DNA of 39,146 bases from Ottowia flava. Lineage in GTDB: Bacteria; Pseudomonadota; Gammaproteobacteria; Burkholderiales; Burkholderiaceae_C. The notes beneath the pieces were generated by a model. That model ran no database searches. It was given only the letters and a program-made list of their open reading frames with translations, and was not told the origin of the DNA. The position numbers and the translations under genes were made by a program. Below, piece by piece: positions 1-7,608 of this stretch (positions are counted from its first letter, which is position 1; each line of letters opens with the position of its first letter). The stretch covers positions 1 through 39,146 of the forward strand of contig NZ_VRUA01000026.1 in the NCBI RefSeq assembly GCF_008017535.1, in the 5' to 3' direction.

Positions 1-77
1 ACTCAGCCACCGAACACCTGCCTCCCATCACGCGACTCGCATTCGACGGGAACAACGTGTTGAGAAACTACAGTTAG
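1..77 (+). mobile_element. 3' end of a transposase gene (IS481-like), cut by the window edge
   Basis: The frame opening at base 3 reads 24 codons to a TAG at 75-77, ending PPITRLAFDGNNVLRNYS. A short tail with a PP-I-T/S-R-L motif followed by NN-x-L resembles the C-termini of IS481-family DDE transposases; the family call rests on this tail only. Bases 5-73 recur perfectly in inverted orientation at 39078-39146. The two copies differ first in the last codon (AGT against AGC) and are unrelated after the stop, so the visible repeat ends with the coding region. Confidence 0.5.
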
Positions 78-123
78 GTGCGTGGCGGTTGCGCAGGCGA
101 GCCTGCTGCCCAACCTGAACACA

Positions 124-144
124 CCCCGCTTCGGCGGGGTTTTT
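124..144 (+). terminator. Rho-independent terminator after the transposase tail
   Basis: A 6-bp GC stem (CCCCGC/GCGGGG) with a TTCG tetraloop is followed by five T. It lies 47 bases downstream of the transposase stop codon and would end transcription coming out of the insertion sequence. Confidence 0.75.
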
Positions 145-503
145 CATGCGTCAGGGTCAGCACAGCCTGCACCCCACCCCTCGTTTTCTGACTCGTCATA
201 CCCAACGTGCCGCCCTGATCTGGCGCGGTGCTCCGCCTTGGCCGCAGGTTCTGGCGTGGCGTAACACGACGCGGCTGCCAGCCAGGCGAGAAAAAAGTCA
301 CGAAATACCACACAACCAATGCTCTTAATGACTAATTCTGTGCGGTCTTGCGTCATATCAAGAGTACTTAAGATTTCTTTTTATAAAATTAGATAGGTTT
401 TTATAGCTATTTCCAACTAATTATTGACCACGTGATGACCGTTTCGCACTTCACCACGCCCAGCGTTGGCCCATCGATCCACTCGCCTTCCACGCCTTGC
501 GCT
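145..503. other. Intergenic stretch without a convincing gene
   Basis: Short frames here overlap on both strands and look like chance openings in GC-rich DNA. Bases 357-425 are much richer in A and T than the surroundings (for example TTATAAAATT at 381-390) and probably hold the promoter of the exported repeat protein downstream. I see no clear -35/-10 pair with normal spacing. Confidence 0.4.
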
Positions 504-1853
504 ATGTCCGCTGCGCCGGCCCCGCGTCGCCGCTCCCGATCGCGCACTTGGGTCGTCGCCCGTGCCCTGGCCCTGTGGACCGGTGTCACGCTGGGTATGG
601 CCGCGCCGGCGGCAGCACAGTTGGCCGTCAACGCCGGCTTTGACACGCTGAACTGCGGCACCGGAGGCACCGACTCAGCCCCCCTCGTCGATGCGGCAGG
701 CGGCCTGACCTACACCAACATGATCTGCACGAACGGGCCGGCCTACTCTGCCATCCGCGCCAGCGGCTATGGCGTGGGAACCACCTCGAATTCACACGTT
801 GCCACGCCCTTCGTCGGCATGACAGGCGAAATAAGCCGCCCCGGCGAGCGTTTCTCGCTGACCAGTGTGATGGCTACCTCTGCCTGGAGGGACGGCATGA
901 CGGTCACCTGGACAGGCTACCGCGGCGCGACGACCGTCGGGACTGTCGTCCATACCCCCTTGGCGACGGGGCCCACCCTGGTCGACCTGAGCGCACTCAG
1001 CAACGTGGATCGCGTGACCATCGCACGCAGCGGTGGCACTTTGCACCCCGGTTACGACGCCGGTTGGGAGGGTGACAACGTCGTCCTCGACAACCTGCGC
1101 TACACCTTGCTGCCCTCGCAAGTGACGATCGCCGTCACGCCGCCGACCAACGGCACTTTGACGTGCACGCCCAACCCGGTGTCGATTGGCGAGACCATCA
1201 CCTGCACTGCCACCCCGGCCGCCAACTACGTGCTGACAGGCTTTACCGGCTGCACCCGCGTGGGCACCACCAACACCTGCACGCTGACCAACGTCCTGGC
1301 GCCAGCGACGATCTCGGCTGCGTTCGCGCTGGTGACCTATCCCGTCACCGCGACACCGCCCACCAACGGTACGCTGAGTTGCACGCCCAATCCGGTGCCG
1401 CATGGCTCGAGCACGACCTGCACGGCGGTGCCCGATGCCACGTATGAGCTGACCGCGTTCACCGGCTGCACGCGCAACGGCTCGACCAACACCTGTACGC
1501 GGACCAACGTCACCGCGCCGGCCACGGTTTCCGCCGCGTTTGCGCGCGCGCCCGTCACCATCGCCATCACGTCGCCCACCAACGGTACGCTGAGCTGCAC
1601 ACCCAACCCGGTCGCCTTCGGCGGCAACGCCACCTGCACCGCGACGCCCGCGCCCGGCTTCGAGCTGACCGGCTTCACTGGCTGCACCCGCGTTGGCATG
1701 ACCAACACCTGCACCCTGACCAACGTGTCGGCGGCCACGACAGTGGCGGCAAGCTTCGGCGTGCCCGTGCCCACGCTGAACGAATGGGCGCTGATGCTGC
1801 TGGGCCTGGGCGCGGCCGGGCTGGGCGCGCGGCGGCTGCGTCGGCAAAACTGA
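504..1853 (+). CDS. Exported protein with three Cys-rich InlB-B-like repeats and an IPTL-CTERM sorting tail
   Basis: The N-terminus has Arg-rich, hydrophobic and AxA-type segments (ending AAPAAAQ) typical of a Sec signal peptide. Three tandem repeats of about 70 residues start near bases 1122, 1332 and 1554. Each reads roughly PTNGTL(S/T)CTPNPV...CTA...GFTGCTR...NTCT.TNV and has four Cys, which could form two disulfides; they resemble divergent InlB B-repeats. The last 28 residues are VPTLNEWALMLLGLG, a short membrane segment and RRLRRQN, the IPTL-CTERM signal that is recognised by an exosortase-like enzyme in other species. No exosortase lies in this window. The frame is open back to GTG 432/ATG 435; ATG 504 is preferred because it gives a normal signal peptide, but no ribosome-binding site decides it. 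Ligand and function are unknown; a surface or secreted adhesin-like role is inference. Confidence 0.8.
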   Translation: MSAAPAPRRRSRSRTWVVARALALWTGVTLGMAAPAAAQLAVNAGFDTLNCGTGGTDSAPLVDAAGGLTYTNMICTNGPAYSAIRASGYGVGTTSNSHVATPFVGMTGEISRPGERFSLTSVMATSAWRDGMTVTWTGYRGATTVGTVVHTPLATGPTLVDLSALSNVDRVTIARSGGTLHPGYDAGWEGDNVVLDNLRYTLLPSQVTIAVTPPTNGTLTCTPNPVSIGETITCTATPAANYVLTGFTGCTRVGTTNTCTLTNVLAPATISAAFALVTYPVTATPPTNGTLSCTPNPVPHGSSTTCTAVPDATYELTAFTGCTRNGSTNTCTRTNVTAPATVSAAFARAPVTIAITSPTNGTLSCTPNPVAFGGNATCTATPAPGFELTGFTGCTRVGMTNTCTLTNVSAATTVAASFGVPVPTLNEWALMLLGLGAAGLGARRLRRQN

Positions 1854-1878
1854 TCGCCAACTCGGCTGTATCGGCAAA

Positions 1879-1901
1879 CCCCGCTGCGGCGGGGCTTCTT
1901 T
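1879..1901 (+). terminator. Terminator of the IPTL-CTERM gene
   Basis: CCCCGC-TGCG-GCGGGG followed by CTTCTTT, 26 bases after the stop codon. Confidence 0.7.
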
Positions 1902-1933
1902 CGTGGGCGAAGACGATGCGGCTCTGCCAAATT

Positions 1934-1985
1934 GCTATCGAATCGGAAGCTGCCTGCGCAAGCTGATCTTGTGTGAGCGAGGAAT
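1934..1985 (+). repeat. Dispersed intergenic repeat, copy 1
   Basis: It begins GCTATCGAATCGGAAGCTGC and shares its first 27 bases exactly with the copy inside dnaX (36600-36626). The right half (from AAGCTGATC on) is degenerate. It lies between the IPTL-CTERM terminator and the ppa terminator. Confidence 0.7.
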
Positions 1986-2073
1986 ATTGAGCTTCAGTTC
2001 CGCCGCATCGTTGTGTCGACTTTCCCAAAGAGGTCGGCAGTGACTGCGGCCATGCGCGCGGTGGTTACGCGGC

Positions 2074-2098
2074 AAAAAGCCCCGCACTGCGGGGCTTT
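2074..2098 (-). terminator. Terminator downstream of ppa, possibly bidirectional
   Basis: A 10-bp stem (AAAGCCCCGC/GCGGGGCTTT) with a 3-base loop. Read on the minus strand it ends in five T, so it suits ppa, whose stop codon is about 95 bases away with repeat copy 2 in between. Confidence 0.7.
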
Positions 2099-2133
2099 CC
2101 GGGGAGCGCGAGAGCTCCTTAGAATGACTCAAA

Positions 2134-2180
2134 TGCTATCGAATAGATAGCCGACAGCGCTTATTGCTGTAACGCTGACG
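2134..2180 (+). repeat. Dispersed intergenic repeat, copy 2
   Basis: GCTATC-GAATA-GATAGC is a perfect 6-bp inverted repeat forming the left half of the element; it is followed by CGACAGCGCTTATTGCTGTA, a diverged right half. It sits directly downstream of ppa. Confidence 0.6.
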
Positions 2181-2193
2181 GCCACTTTGATGA

Positions 2194-2721
2194 TCAACCC
2201 TTGTAGTTGGCCACGCCGTCGGTGATTTCCTTGTGGGCGGCTTCGACGCCTTCCCAGCCTAGCACCTTGACCCACTTGCCGGCTTCGAGATCCTTGTAGT
2301 GCTCGAAGAAGTGGCTGATGGCCTTCAGGCGCATCGGGTTGACGTCGTCGACCTTCTTCCAGTGGCTGTAGATGGGCAGGATCTTGTCAGTGGGCACGGC
2401 GAGGACCTTGCCGTCGACGCCGGCTTCGTCTTCCATCTTGAGGATGCCCAGTGCGCGGCAGGTGACGACCACGCCCGGCACCAGCGGGTAAGGGGTGATG
2501 ACAAGCACGTCCACCGGGTCGCCGTCGCCCGACAGGGTCCGCGGCACGTAGCCGTAGTTGGTCGGGTAGTACATGGCGGTGGTCATGAAGCGGTCGACGA
2601 AGATCGCGCCCGATTCCTTGTCCACTTCGTACTTGATCGGGTCGGCGTTCATCGGGATCTCGATGACCACGTTGAATTCTTCGGGGGCCTTCTTGCCGGG
2701 GGTCACGTTGTGCAGGGACAT
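2194..2721 (-). CDS. ppa: Inorganic pyrophosphatase, soluble family I
   Basis: This cytoplasmic enzyme hydrolyses pyrophosphate to two phosphates using Mg2+ and pulls biosynthetic reactions forward. The 175-residue length is that of bacterial family I enzymes. The family signature DGDPVDVLV is present, placing the metal-binding aspartates at D66, D68 and D71, one position away from the E. coli enzyme, and K30 and the [10 protein letters not shown] segment also match. The ATG at 2721 gives the family's usual N-terminus. The gene is divergent from hppA, so the soluble and the ion-pumping pyrophosphatase share one 245-bp intergenic region, and both could answer to the same signal. A TAAAAT hexamer (minus strand, 2773-2778) is a weak -10 candidate. 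Confidence 0.97.
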   Translation of the reverse strand: MSLHNVTPGKKAPEEFNVVIEIPMNADPIKYEVDKESGAIFVDRFMTTAMYYPTNYGYVPRTLSGDGDPVDVLVITPYPLVPGVVVTCRALGILKMEDEAGVDGKVLAVPTDKILPIYSHWKKVDDVNPMRLKAISHFFEHYKDLEAGKWVKVLGWEGVEAAHKEITDGVANYKG

Positions 2722-2870
2722 GCGTTGTTTTCGGTTGTGGGTAGGTGGAACGGGAACTCGGGATTAACCCTGATTTTACTTTCGCGCCCCTTGCGGGCCG
2801 CCGAATTGTCACGTTTTCGGGCTAAATTCGTCATGTTGGCCAATCGACAGCCCCGCGCGGGTGCGAGGAA

Positions 2871-2959
2871 GCAACGCAGCGGAGGAGACCGGTTGCGTTG
2901 CCCCCCATCAAGGCCAATGCCCGTGCTCCTCCACAAGCGCAACCGCTTTGAGTGAGGAG
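2871..2959 (+). promoter_or_regulatory. Structured hppA leader with competing hairpins over the ribosome-binding site
   Basis: GCAACGCA (2871-2878) and TGCGTTGC (2894-2901) form a perfect 8-bp stem. GGAGGAG (2881-2887) can pair with CTCCTCC (2926-2932). The same CTCCTCC can instead pair with GAGGAG at 2954-2959, the ribosome-binding site of hppA. The pairings exclude each other, so this leader could switch translation on and off. This is seen as base complementarity only; no known riboswitch class was recognised. Confidence 0.35.
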
Positions 2960-2966
2960 ACTCCCC

Positions 2967-5447
2967 ATGACAGGACATTCGGCGCTGATATTGGCGCTTG
3001 TGTGCGGGCTGATCGCCGTGGCCTACGGCTTCTGGGCGCGCGGCTGGATTCTTTCGCAGGACGCGGGCAACCCGCGCATGCAGGAGATCGCCGCCGCCAT
3101 CCAGACCGGCGCAGCGGCTTACCTGGCGCGCCAGTACAAGGCCATTGCCATCGTGGGCGTGGTGCTGGCCATCCTGATCGCGCTGGCGATCGACGTGACC
3201 ACGGCGGTCGGCTTTGTCGTCGGCGCGGTGCTGTCGGGCGCATGTGGCTTCATCGGCATGAACGTGTCGGTGCGGGCCAACGTGCGCACGGCGCAGGCGG
3301 CCACGCGCGGCATCGGGCCGGCGCTGGACGTAGCCTTTCGCGGCGGCGCCATCACCGGCATGCTGGTGGTGGGCCTGGGCCTGCTGGGCGTGGCGGCGTT
3401 CACCTGGTTCCTGCTGGGGCGCGCCGACGGCACGACCACGCCGCTGGCCACGCTGCTGAACCCGCTGATCGGCTTTGCCTTCGGCTCGTCGCTGATCTCG
3501 ATCTTTGCGCGCCTGGGCGGCGGCATCTTCACCAAGGGCGCCGATGTAGGTGCCGACCTGGTGGGCAAGGTCGAAGCCGGCATCCCCGAGGACGACCCGC
3601 GCAACCCGGCGGTGATCGCCGACAACGTGGGTGACAACGTGGGCGACTGCGCCGGCATGGCGGCCGACCTGTTTGAAACCTACGCCGTGACGCTGATCGC
3701 CACCATGGTGCTGGGCGCGCTGATGGTGACGGGCGGGCAGATGCAGGCGGTGATGTACCCGCTGGCGCTGGGCGCGGTGAGCATCGTGGCGTCCATCGTC
3801 GGCACCTTCTTCGTCAAAGCCAGCGCGGGCATGAAGAACGTGATGCCGGCGCTGTACAAGGGCTTGGCGATTGCGGGCGTGCTGTCGCTGATCGCGTTTT
3901 ACTTCGTCACCGCCTGGATCATCCCGGACAACGCCATCGCCGCCAGCGGCAGCGTGATGCGCTTGTTTGGCGCCTGCGTGGTCGGCCTGGTGCTGACGGC
4001 GGCGCTGGTGTGGATTACCGAGTACTACACCGGCACGCAGTACAAGCCCGTGCAGCACGTGGCGCAGGCCAGCACCACCGGCCACGCGACCAACATCATT
4101 GCCGGCATCGGCGTCAGCATGAAGTCCACGGCTTGGCCGGTGCTGTTCGTCTGTGTGGCCATCATCGCCGCGTACTGGCTGGGCGGGCTGTACGGCGTGG
4201 CCGTGGCCGCCATGTCGATGCTGAGCATGGCCGGCATCGTGGTGGCGCTGGACGCTTACGGCCCCATCACCGACAACGCCGGCGGCATCGCCGAGATGGC
4301 CGAATTGCCCCCCAGCGTGCGCGACATCACCGACCCGCTGGACGCGGTGGGCAACACCACCAAGGCGGTGACCAAGGGCTACGCCATCGGCTCAGCCGGG
4401 CTGGCGGCGCTGGTGCTGTTTGCCGACTACACGCACAAGCTGGACGTGTTTGGCGCCAAGGTCAGTTTTGACTTGAGCGACCCAATGGTCATCGTTGGCC
4501 TGTTCATCGGCGGGCTGATCCCCTACCTGTTCGGCGCCATGGCAATGGAGGCGGTGGGCCGCGCCGCCGGCAGCGTGGTCGAAGAGGTGCGCCGCCAGTT
4601 CCGCGAGATCAAGGGCATCATGACCGGCGAGGCCAAGCCCGAGTACGGCCGCGCGGTCGACATGCTGACGGGCGCCGCCATCAAGGAAATGATGATCCCG
4701 TCGCTGCTGCCGGTGGTGGTGCCGATCCTGGTCGGCCTGCTGCTGGGGCCGAAGGCGCTGGGTGGCCTGCTGATGGGCACCATCGTTACCGGCCTGTTCG
4801 TCGCCATTTCGATGTGCACGGGCGGCGGCGCGTGGGACAACGCCAAGAAGTACATCGAAGACGGCCACCACGGTGGCAAGGGCAGCGACGCGCACAAGGC
4901 CGCCGTCACCGGCGACACCGTGGGCGACCCCTACAAGGACACGGCCGGCCCCGCTGTCAACCCGCTGATCAAGATCATCAACATCGTGGCGCTGCTCATC
5001 GTGCCGCTGGTGGTCAAGTTCCACCCCGGCGCGGTGACCGAGGCACCGACCGTCACACCGGCGGCCGTGACCGCGCCCGCAGCGGGCGCCACCATGATCG
5101 GCGCTGCAGGCGCCCAGCCGGACGCCGATTCGGTGCAGGTTGAGGGCGAGGTGGTGCGCTTTTACTTCGCCACCAGCAAGGCCAACCCGCACCCCGACAG
5201 TGCGCGCGCGCTGCAGGTCATCGTGGACGGCGTGAAGGCCGGGCGCAAGGCGGTCGTCAGCGGCTACGTCGACAGCACCGGCAGCGCCGCCGCGAACGAA
5301 GCCATCGCCAAGCAACGCGCCTTCGCCGTGCGCGACCTGCTGAAAAGCCTGGGCGTGGCCGACGACCAGATCGAGCTGGCCAAGCCCGCCGACATCCAGG
5401 CCGGCAGCGGCGCGCAGGCGCGGCGTGTGGAGGTGACGCTGCGCTGA
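2967..5447 (+). CDS. hppA: K+-independent H+-translocating membrane pyrophosphatase with C-terminal OmpA-like domain
   Basis: This inner-membrane enzyme couples pyrophosphate hydrolysis to outward H+ pumping. Residues 1 to about 686 are the multi-span core with signature segments [33 protein letters not shown] and [23 protein letters not shown] places Lys at residue 466, the residue that marks the K+-independent H+-pumping class (K+-dependent relatives have Ala). A Pro/Ala/Thr-rich linker (about 687-715) leads to an OmpA-like domain (about 720-826) with GYVDSTGS and an RA.AVRDLL helix; D769 and R784 have the same 15-residue spacing as the peptidoglycan-binding Asp and Arg of OmpA. Known membrane pyrophosphatase topology puts the C-terminus outside, so this domain would be periplasmic. 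ATG 2967 is chosen over GTG 2952 because GAGGAG (2954-2959) lies 7 bases before it. Confidence 0.95.
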   Translation: MTGHSALILALVCGLIAVAYGFWARGWILSQDAGNPRMQEIAAAIQTGAAAYLARQYKAIAIVGVVLAILIALAIDVTTAVGFVVGAVLSGACGFIGMNVSVRANVRTAQAATRGIGPALDVAFRGGAITGMLVVGLGLLGVAAFTWFLLGRADGTTTPLATLLNPLIGFAFGSSLISIFARLGGGIFTKGADVGADLVGKVEAGIPEDDPRNPAVIADNVGDNVGDCAGMAADLFETYAVTLIATMVLGALMVTGGQMQAVMYPLALGAVSIVASIVGTFFVKASAGMKNVMPALYKGLAIAGVLSLIAFYFVTAWIIPDNAIAASGSVMRLFGACVVGLVLTAALVWITEYYTGTQYKPVQHVAQASTTGHATNIIAGIGVSMKSTAWPVLFVCVAIIAAYWLGGLYGVAVAAMSMLSMAGIVVALDAYGPITDNAGGIAEMAELPPSVRDITDPLDAVGNTTKAVTKGYAIGSAGLAALVLFADYTHKLDVFGAKVSFDLSDPMVIVGLFIGGLIPYLFGAMAMEAVGRAAGSVVEEVRRQFREIKGIMTGEAKPEYGRAVDMLTGAAIKEMMIPSLLPVVVPILVGLLLGPKALGGLLMGTIVTGLFVAISMCTGGGAWDNAKKYIEDGHHGGKGSDAHKAAVTGDTVGDPYKDTAGPAVNPLIKIINIVALLIVPLVVKFHPGAVTEAPTVTPAAVTAPAAGATMIGAAGAQPDADSVQVEGEVVRFYFATSKANPHPDSARALQVIVDGVKAGRKAVVSGYVDSTGSAAANEAIAKQRAFAVRDLLKSLGVADDQIELAKPADIQAGSGAQARRVEVTLR

Positions 5448-5471
5448 CCCGGTCACCCCGCCTTTGAACCC

Positions 5472-5499
5472 AGGGCAGCCACGCGCTGCCCTATTTCTT
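5472..5499 (+). terminator. hppA terminator
   Basis: AGGGCAGC/GCTGCCCT, an 8-bp stem with a 5-base loop followed by ATTTCTT, 25 bases after the hppA stop. Confidence 0.75.
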
Positions 5500-5521
5500 G
5501 AGCAGCGTTGTCCTGCGACTT

Positions 5522-5588
5522 GCTACATAAAAAGAAGCTGTCCGCGCAATTGGCTGTAAGGCCAGCGCGCGAAAAGGCTTGAAATTCA
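5522..5588 (+). repeat. Dispersed intergenic repeat, copy 3
   Basis: It reads GCTACAT...AGAAGCTGTCCGCGCAATTGGCTGTAAGGCCAGCG... and ends in the usual AT-rich TTGAAATTC. The rest of the 5500-5767 gap shows no gene. Confidence 0.6.
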
Positions 5589-5767
5589 CTGCACACGGCA
5601 CAGCGGACGCCCGGGCAAAGTGCACACCGTCGCGCCGCCCGTCACGGCACCTATGCATCGCGCGCCGCCAGACGGCCCGGCGCCGCGTATGCTCCGGCTG
5701 CGGCCTTGCGTGGTACAACGCCCGGTCGCCCTCTTCTTCCGTCTGTCGCCGACCCGGCCCTTTGCGC

Positions 5768-6532
5768 ATGACCCCACCGAACCAGGCCCCCCAGCCGGTG
5801 CACGAACCGCACCAGCCGATTTCCGAGTACTACCGGACCGAAGCCGAACGCGCCGGCTTCCTGCGCGAGATCTTCGATTCGACGGCCACCGACTACGACA
5901 AGGTCGAGCGCCTGCTGGCCCTGGGCACCGGCCCCTGGTACCGGCGCCAGGCGCTCAAGCGCGCGGGCCTGGCGCCCGGCATGCAGGTGGTGGACGTGGG
6001 CTTTGGCACCGGCCTCGTGGCCAAGGAGGCGATCGCCATCATCGGCAACCCGGCCCTGCTGACCGGCGTGGACCCGAGCCCGGCGATGATGGGCGCCAGC
6101 CCGCTGGCCGGCAAAGTCAAACAGGTCGAAGGCAAGGCCGAAAGCATTCCGCTGCCCGACGCCTGCGCCGACTTCATCAGCATGGGTTACGCGCTGCGCC
6201 ACATCGGTGACTTGAGCGCGGCCTTCCGCGAATTCCACCGCGTGCTCAAACCCGGCGGGCGCCTGTGCATTCTGGAAATCACCAAGCCCGAAGGCGCGGT
6301 CGGCACGGCGCTGCTCAAGGGCTACATGCGCGGCTGGGTGCCGCTGGCCGCGTGGCTGTCGCGTTCGGCCACCCACACGCCCAAAATCTGGCGCTATTAC
6401 TGGGACAGCATCGAAGCCTGCGCGCCGCCGCAGCGCATTCTGGAGACCCTCAAGGCCGCCGGTCTGGCCGACGCCAACCGGCATGTCGAGCTGGGCACCT
6501 TCTCCGAGTACCGTGCCCGCAAGCCGGGCTGA
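5768..6532 (+). CDS. Class I SAM-dependent methyltransferase, UbiE-like
   Basis: A 254-residue protein with a Rossmann methyltransferase core: motif I VVDVGFGTG (about residues 76-84), an acidic residue after beta 2 (TGVDPSP), and the post-motif LKPGGRLCILEI of UbiE/COQ5-type enzymes. These methylate quinone precursors or other small molecules; the substrate here cannot be read from the sequence. The N-terminal FDSTATDYDKV region resembles the UbiE start but the protein lacks the strict UbiE signature, so I treat it as a paralogue rather than ubiE. The frame stays open upstream to 5579, but that part overlaps repeat copy 3; ATG 5768 gives the expected N-terminus. The next gene starts 45 bases downstream on the same strand, suggesting co-transcription. 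Confidence 0.82.
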   Translation: MTPPNQAPQPVHEPHQPISEYYRTEAERAGFLREIFDSTATDYDKVERLLALGTGPWYRRQALKRAGLAPGMQVVDVGFGTGLVAKEAIAIIGNPALLTGVDPSPAMMGASPLAGKVKQVEGKAESIPLPDACADFISMGYALRHIGDLSAAFREFHRVLKPGGRLCILEITKPEGAVGTALLKGYMRGWVPLAAWLSRSATHTPKIWRYYWDSIEACAPPQRILETLKAAGLADANRHVELGTFSEYRARKPG

Positions 6533-6576
6533 GGGCGGCGCGGCGCGCAACCCCCGGCACTGTCATCTGCTGCCCG

Positions 6577-7368
6577 ATGCGCCCCACAAACGCTGCCCCA
6601 TTGCCCCCGGCGCCCGGCCTGGCCACGCGCCGCGCTTGGCTGGCGACCGGTGCGCTGGTGCTGCTGCCGCTGGCCGGCTGCGTACCCCCCATCCGCCCTG
6701 TGCAGGACCGCATGGACCGCGTGCTTGACCTGGCCCAGCCCGGCGCGCGCGCGCGCACGCTGCTGGTGCTGCTGCCCGGCGCCTACGACACGCCGCAGGA
6801 CTTCATTCGCGAAGGCTTCGTCGTCGCCGTGCGCGAACGCCAGCTGCCCGTCGACCTGCTGCTGCTGGACGCGCACACCGGTTACTACACGTCGCAGCAA
6901 ATCGTTGACCGCCTGCTGAACGAGGTGGTGCGCCCGGCGCGCGAACAAGGCTACGCGCGCATCTGGCTGGTCGGCATCTCGCTGGGCGGCTACGGCTCGC
7001 TGCTGTTCACGCGCGAACATGCCGACCTGATCGACGGTGCCTTCGTCATGGCCGCCTTCCTCGGCCGGCGCGACCTGCCCGCGGCCATCGGCCAAGCCGG
7101 TGGCCTGCGCACGTGGGACGGCCAGTTGGACGGCGCCGACGCGCACGACCTGGCCCTGTGGCGCTGGCTGCGCGAGCGCGCCCTCAGCCCCGGCCCGCAG
7201 CGCCCGCCGCTGTGGATCGGCTACGGCGACGACGACCGCTTCGTCGCCAGCAACCGCCTGATCGCCGCCACCTTGCCGCCCGCGCAAGTGCTGGTCACCG
7301 ACGGCGGCCACGCCTGGGCGCCCTGGCGACGCCTGTGGGACAGGTTTCTGGACCTGCGGGCCTGGTGA
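6577..7368 (+). CDS. Lipoprotein alpha/beta hydrolase
   Basis: The 263-residue product starts with an RR-containing n-region, a hydrophobic segment and lipobox LAGC, so it is probably a lipid-anchored envelope protein. The body has alpha/beta-hydrolase marks: VLLPGAYDTP near the oxyanion strand, nucleophile elbow GISLGG (Ser), GYGDDDRF (probable acid Asp) and DGGHAWAPW (His). An esterase, lipase or depolymerase-like activity is plausible but the substrate is unknown. ATG 6577 was chosen because it gives a compact signal peptide; the open frame upstream overlaps the methyltransferase gene. It follows that gene closely on the same strand. Confidence 0.8.
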   Translation: MRPTNAAPLPPAPGLATRRAWLATGALVLLPLAGCVPPIRPVQDRMDRVLDLAQPGARARTLLVLLPGAYDTPQDFIREGFVVAVRERQLPVDLLLLDAHTGYYTSQQIVDRLLNEVVRPAREQGYARIWLVGISLGGYGSLLFTREHADLIDGAFVMAAFLGRRDLPAAIGQAGGLRTWDGQLDGADAHDLALWRWLRERALSPGPQRPPLWIGYGDDDRFVASNRLIAATLPPAQVLVTDGGHAWAPWRRLWDRFLDLRAW

Positions 7369-7608
7369 ATCCTTTCGGCTGAGCGCGCCGGGCTGACGCG
7401 GCCCCTGCGTACGCCTGCGCCGCCGCGCCAACACAGGTCCCCTTCCCTCGGCCACGGGCTGGTCCACGCGCGCCCGTCCCGCGCCGACCTGGGAATACCC
7501 CAGCATGACGGAATTGTTTCGGTGGCTCAGAATTTATTCACCGACCGACCGGTCGGCGTATCTTTTCCAGCCACACGGTTGGCCCATCCCCACCCACTCC
7601 CCACGCCC
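7369..7608 (+). other. Intergenic region before the tannase-family gene
   Basis: No gene is seen. Bases 7514-7540 (TTGTTT, then AATTTATTCA) form an AT-rich patch that could be the promoter, directly followed by the palindrome at 7545-7556. Confidence 0.4.
7545..7556. promoter_or_regulatory. Perfect palindrome CCGACCGGTCGG, TetR-type operator candidate
   Basis: This 12-bp perfect palindrome is extended on the left by one more CCGA unit and lies 52 bases before the tannase-family start. Sites containing GACCGGTC are common for TetR-family repressors. No TetR gene lies in the window, so the regulator would be encoded elsewhere. Confidence 0.4.

Noticed and set aside
1122-1760. CRISPR-like array because of evenly spaced similar segments
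   Set aside because: The repeats are about 210 bp, diverged, and encode tandem protein domains in one frame.
2703-4085. A 460-codon minus-strand frame opposite hppA
   Set aside because: It is His/Arg/Gln-rich antisense to conserved pyrophosphatase motifs.
4347-4364. Na+-pumping type for the membrane pyrophosphatase
   Set aside because: Lys466 in GNTTKA marks the K+-independent H+-pumping class; the Na+ pumps are K+-dependent and have Ala there.
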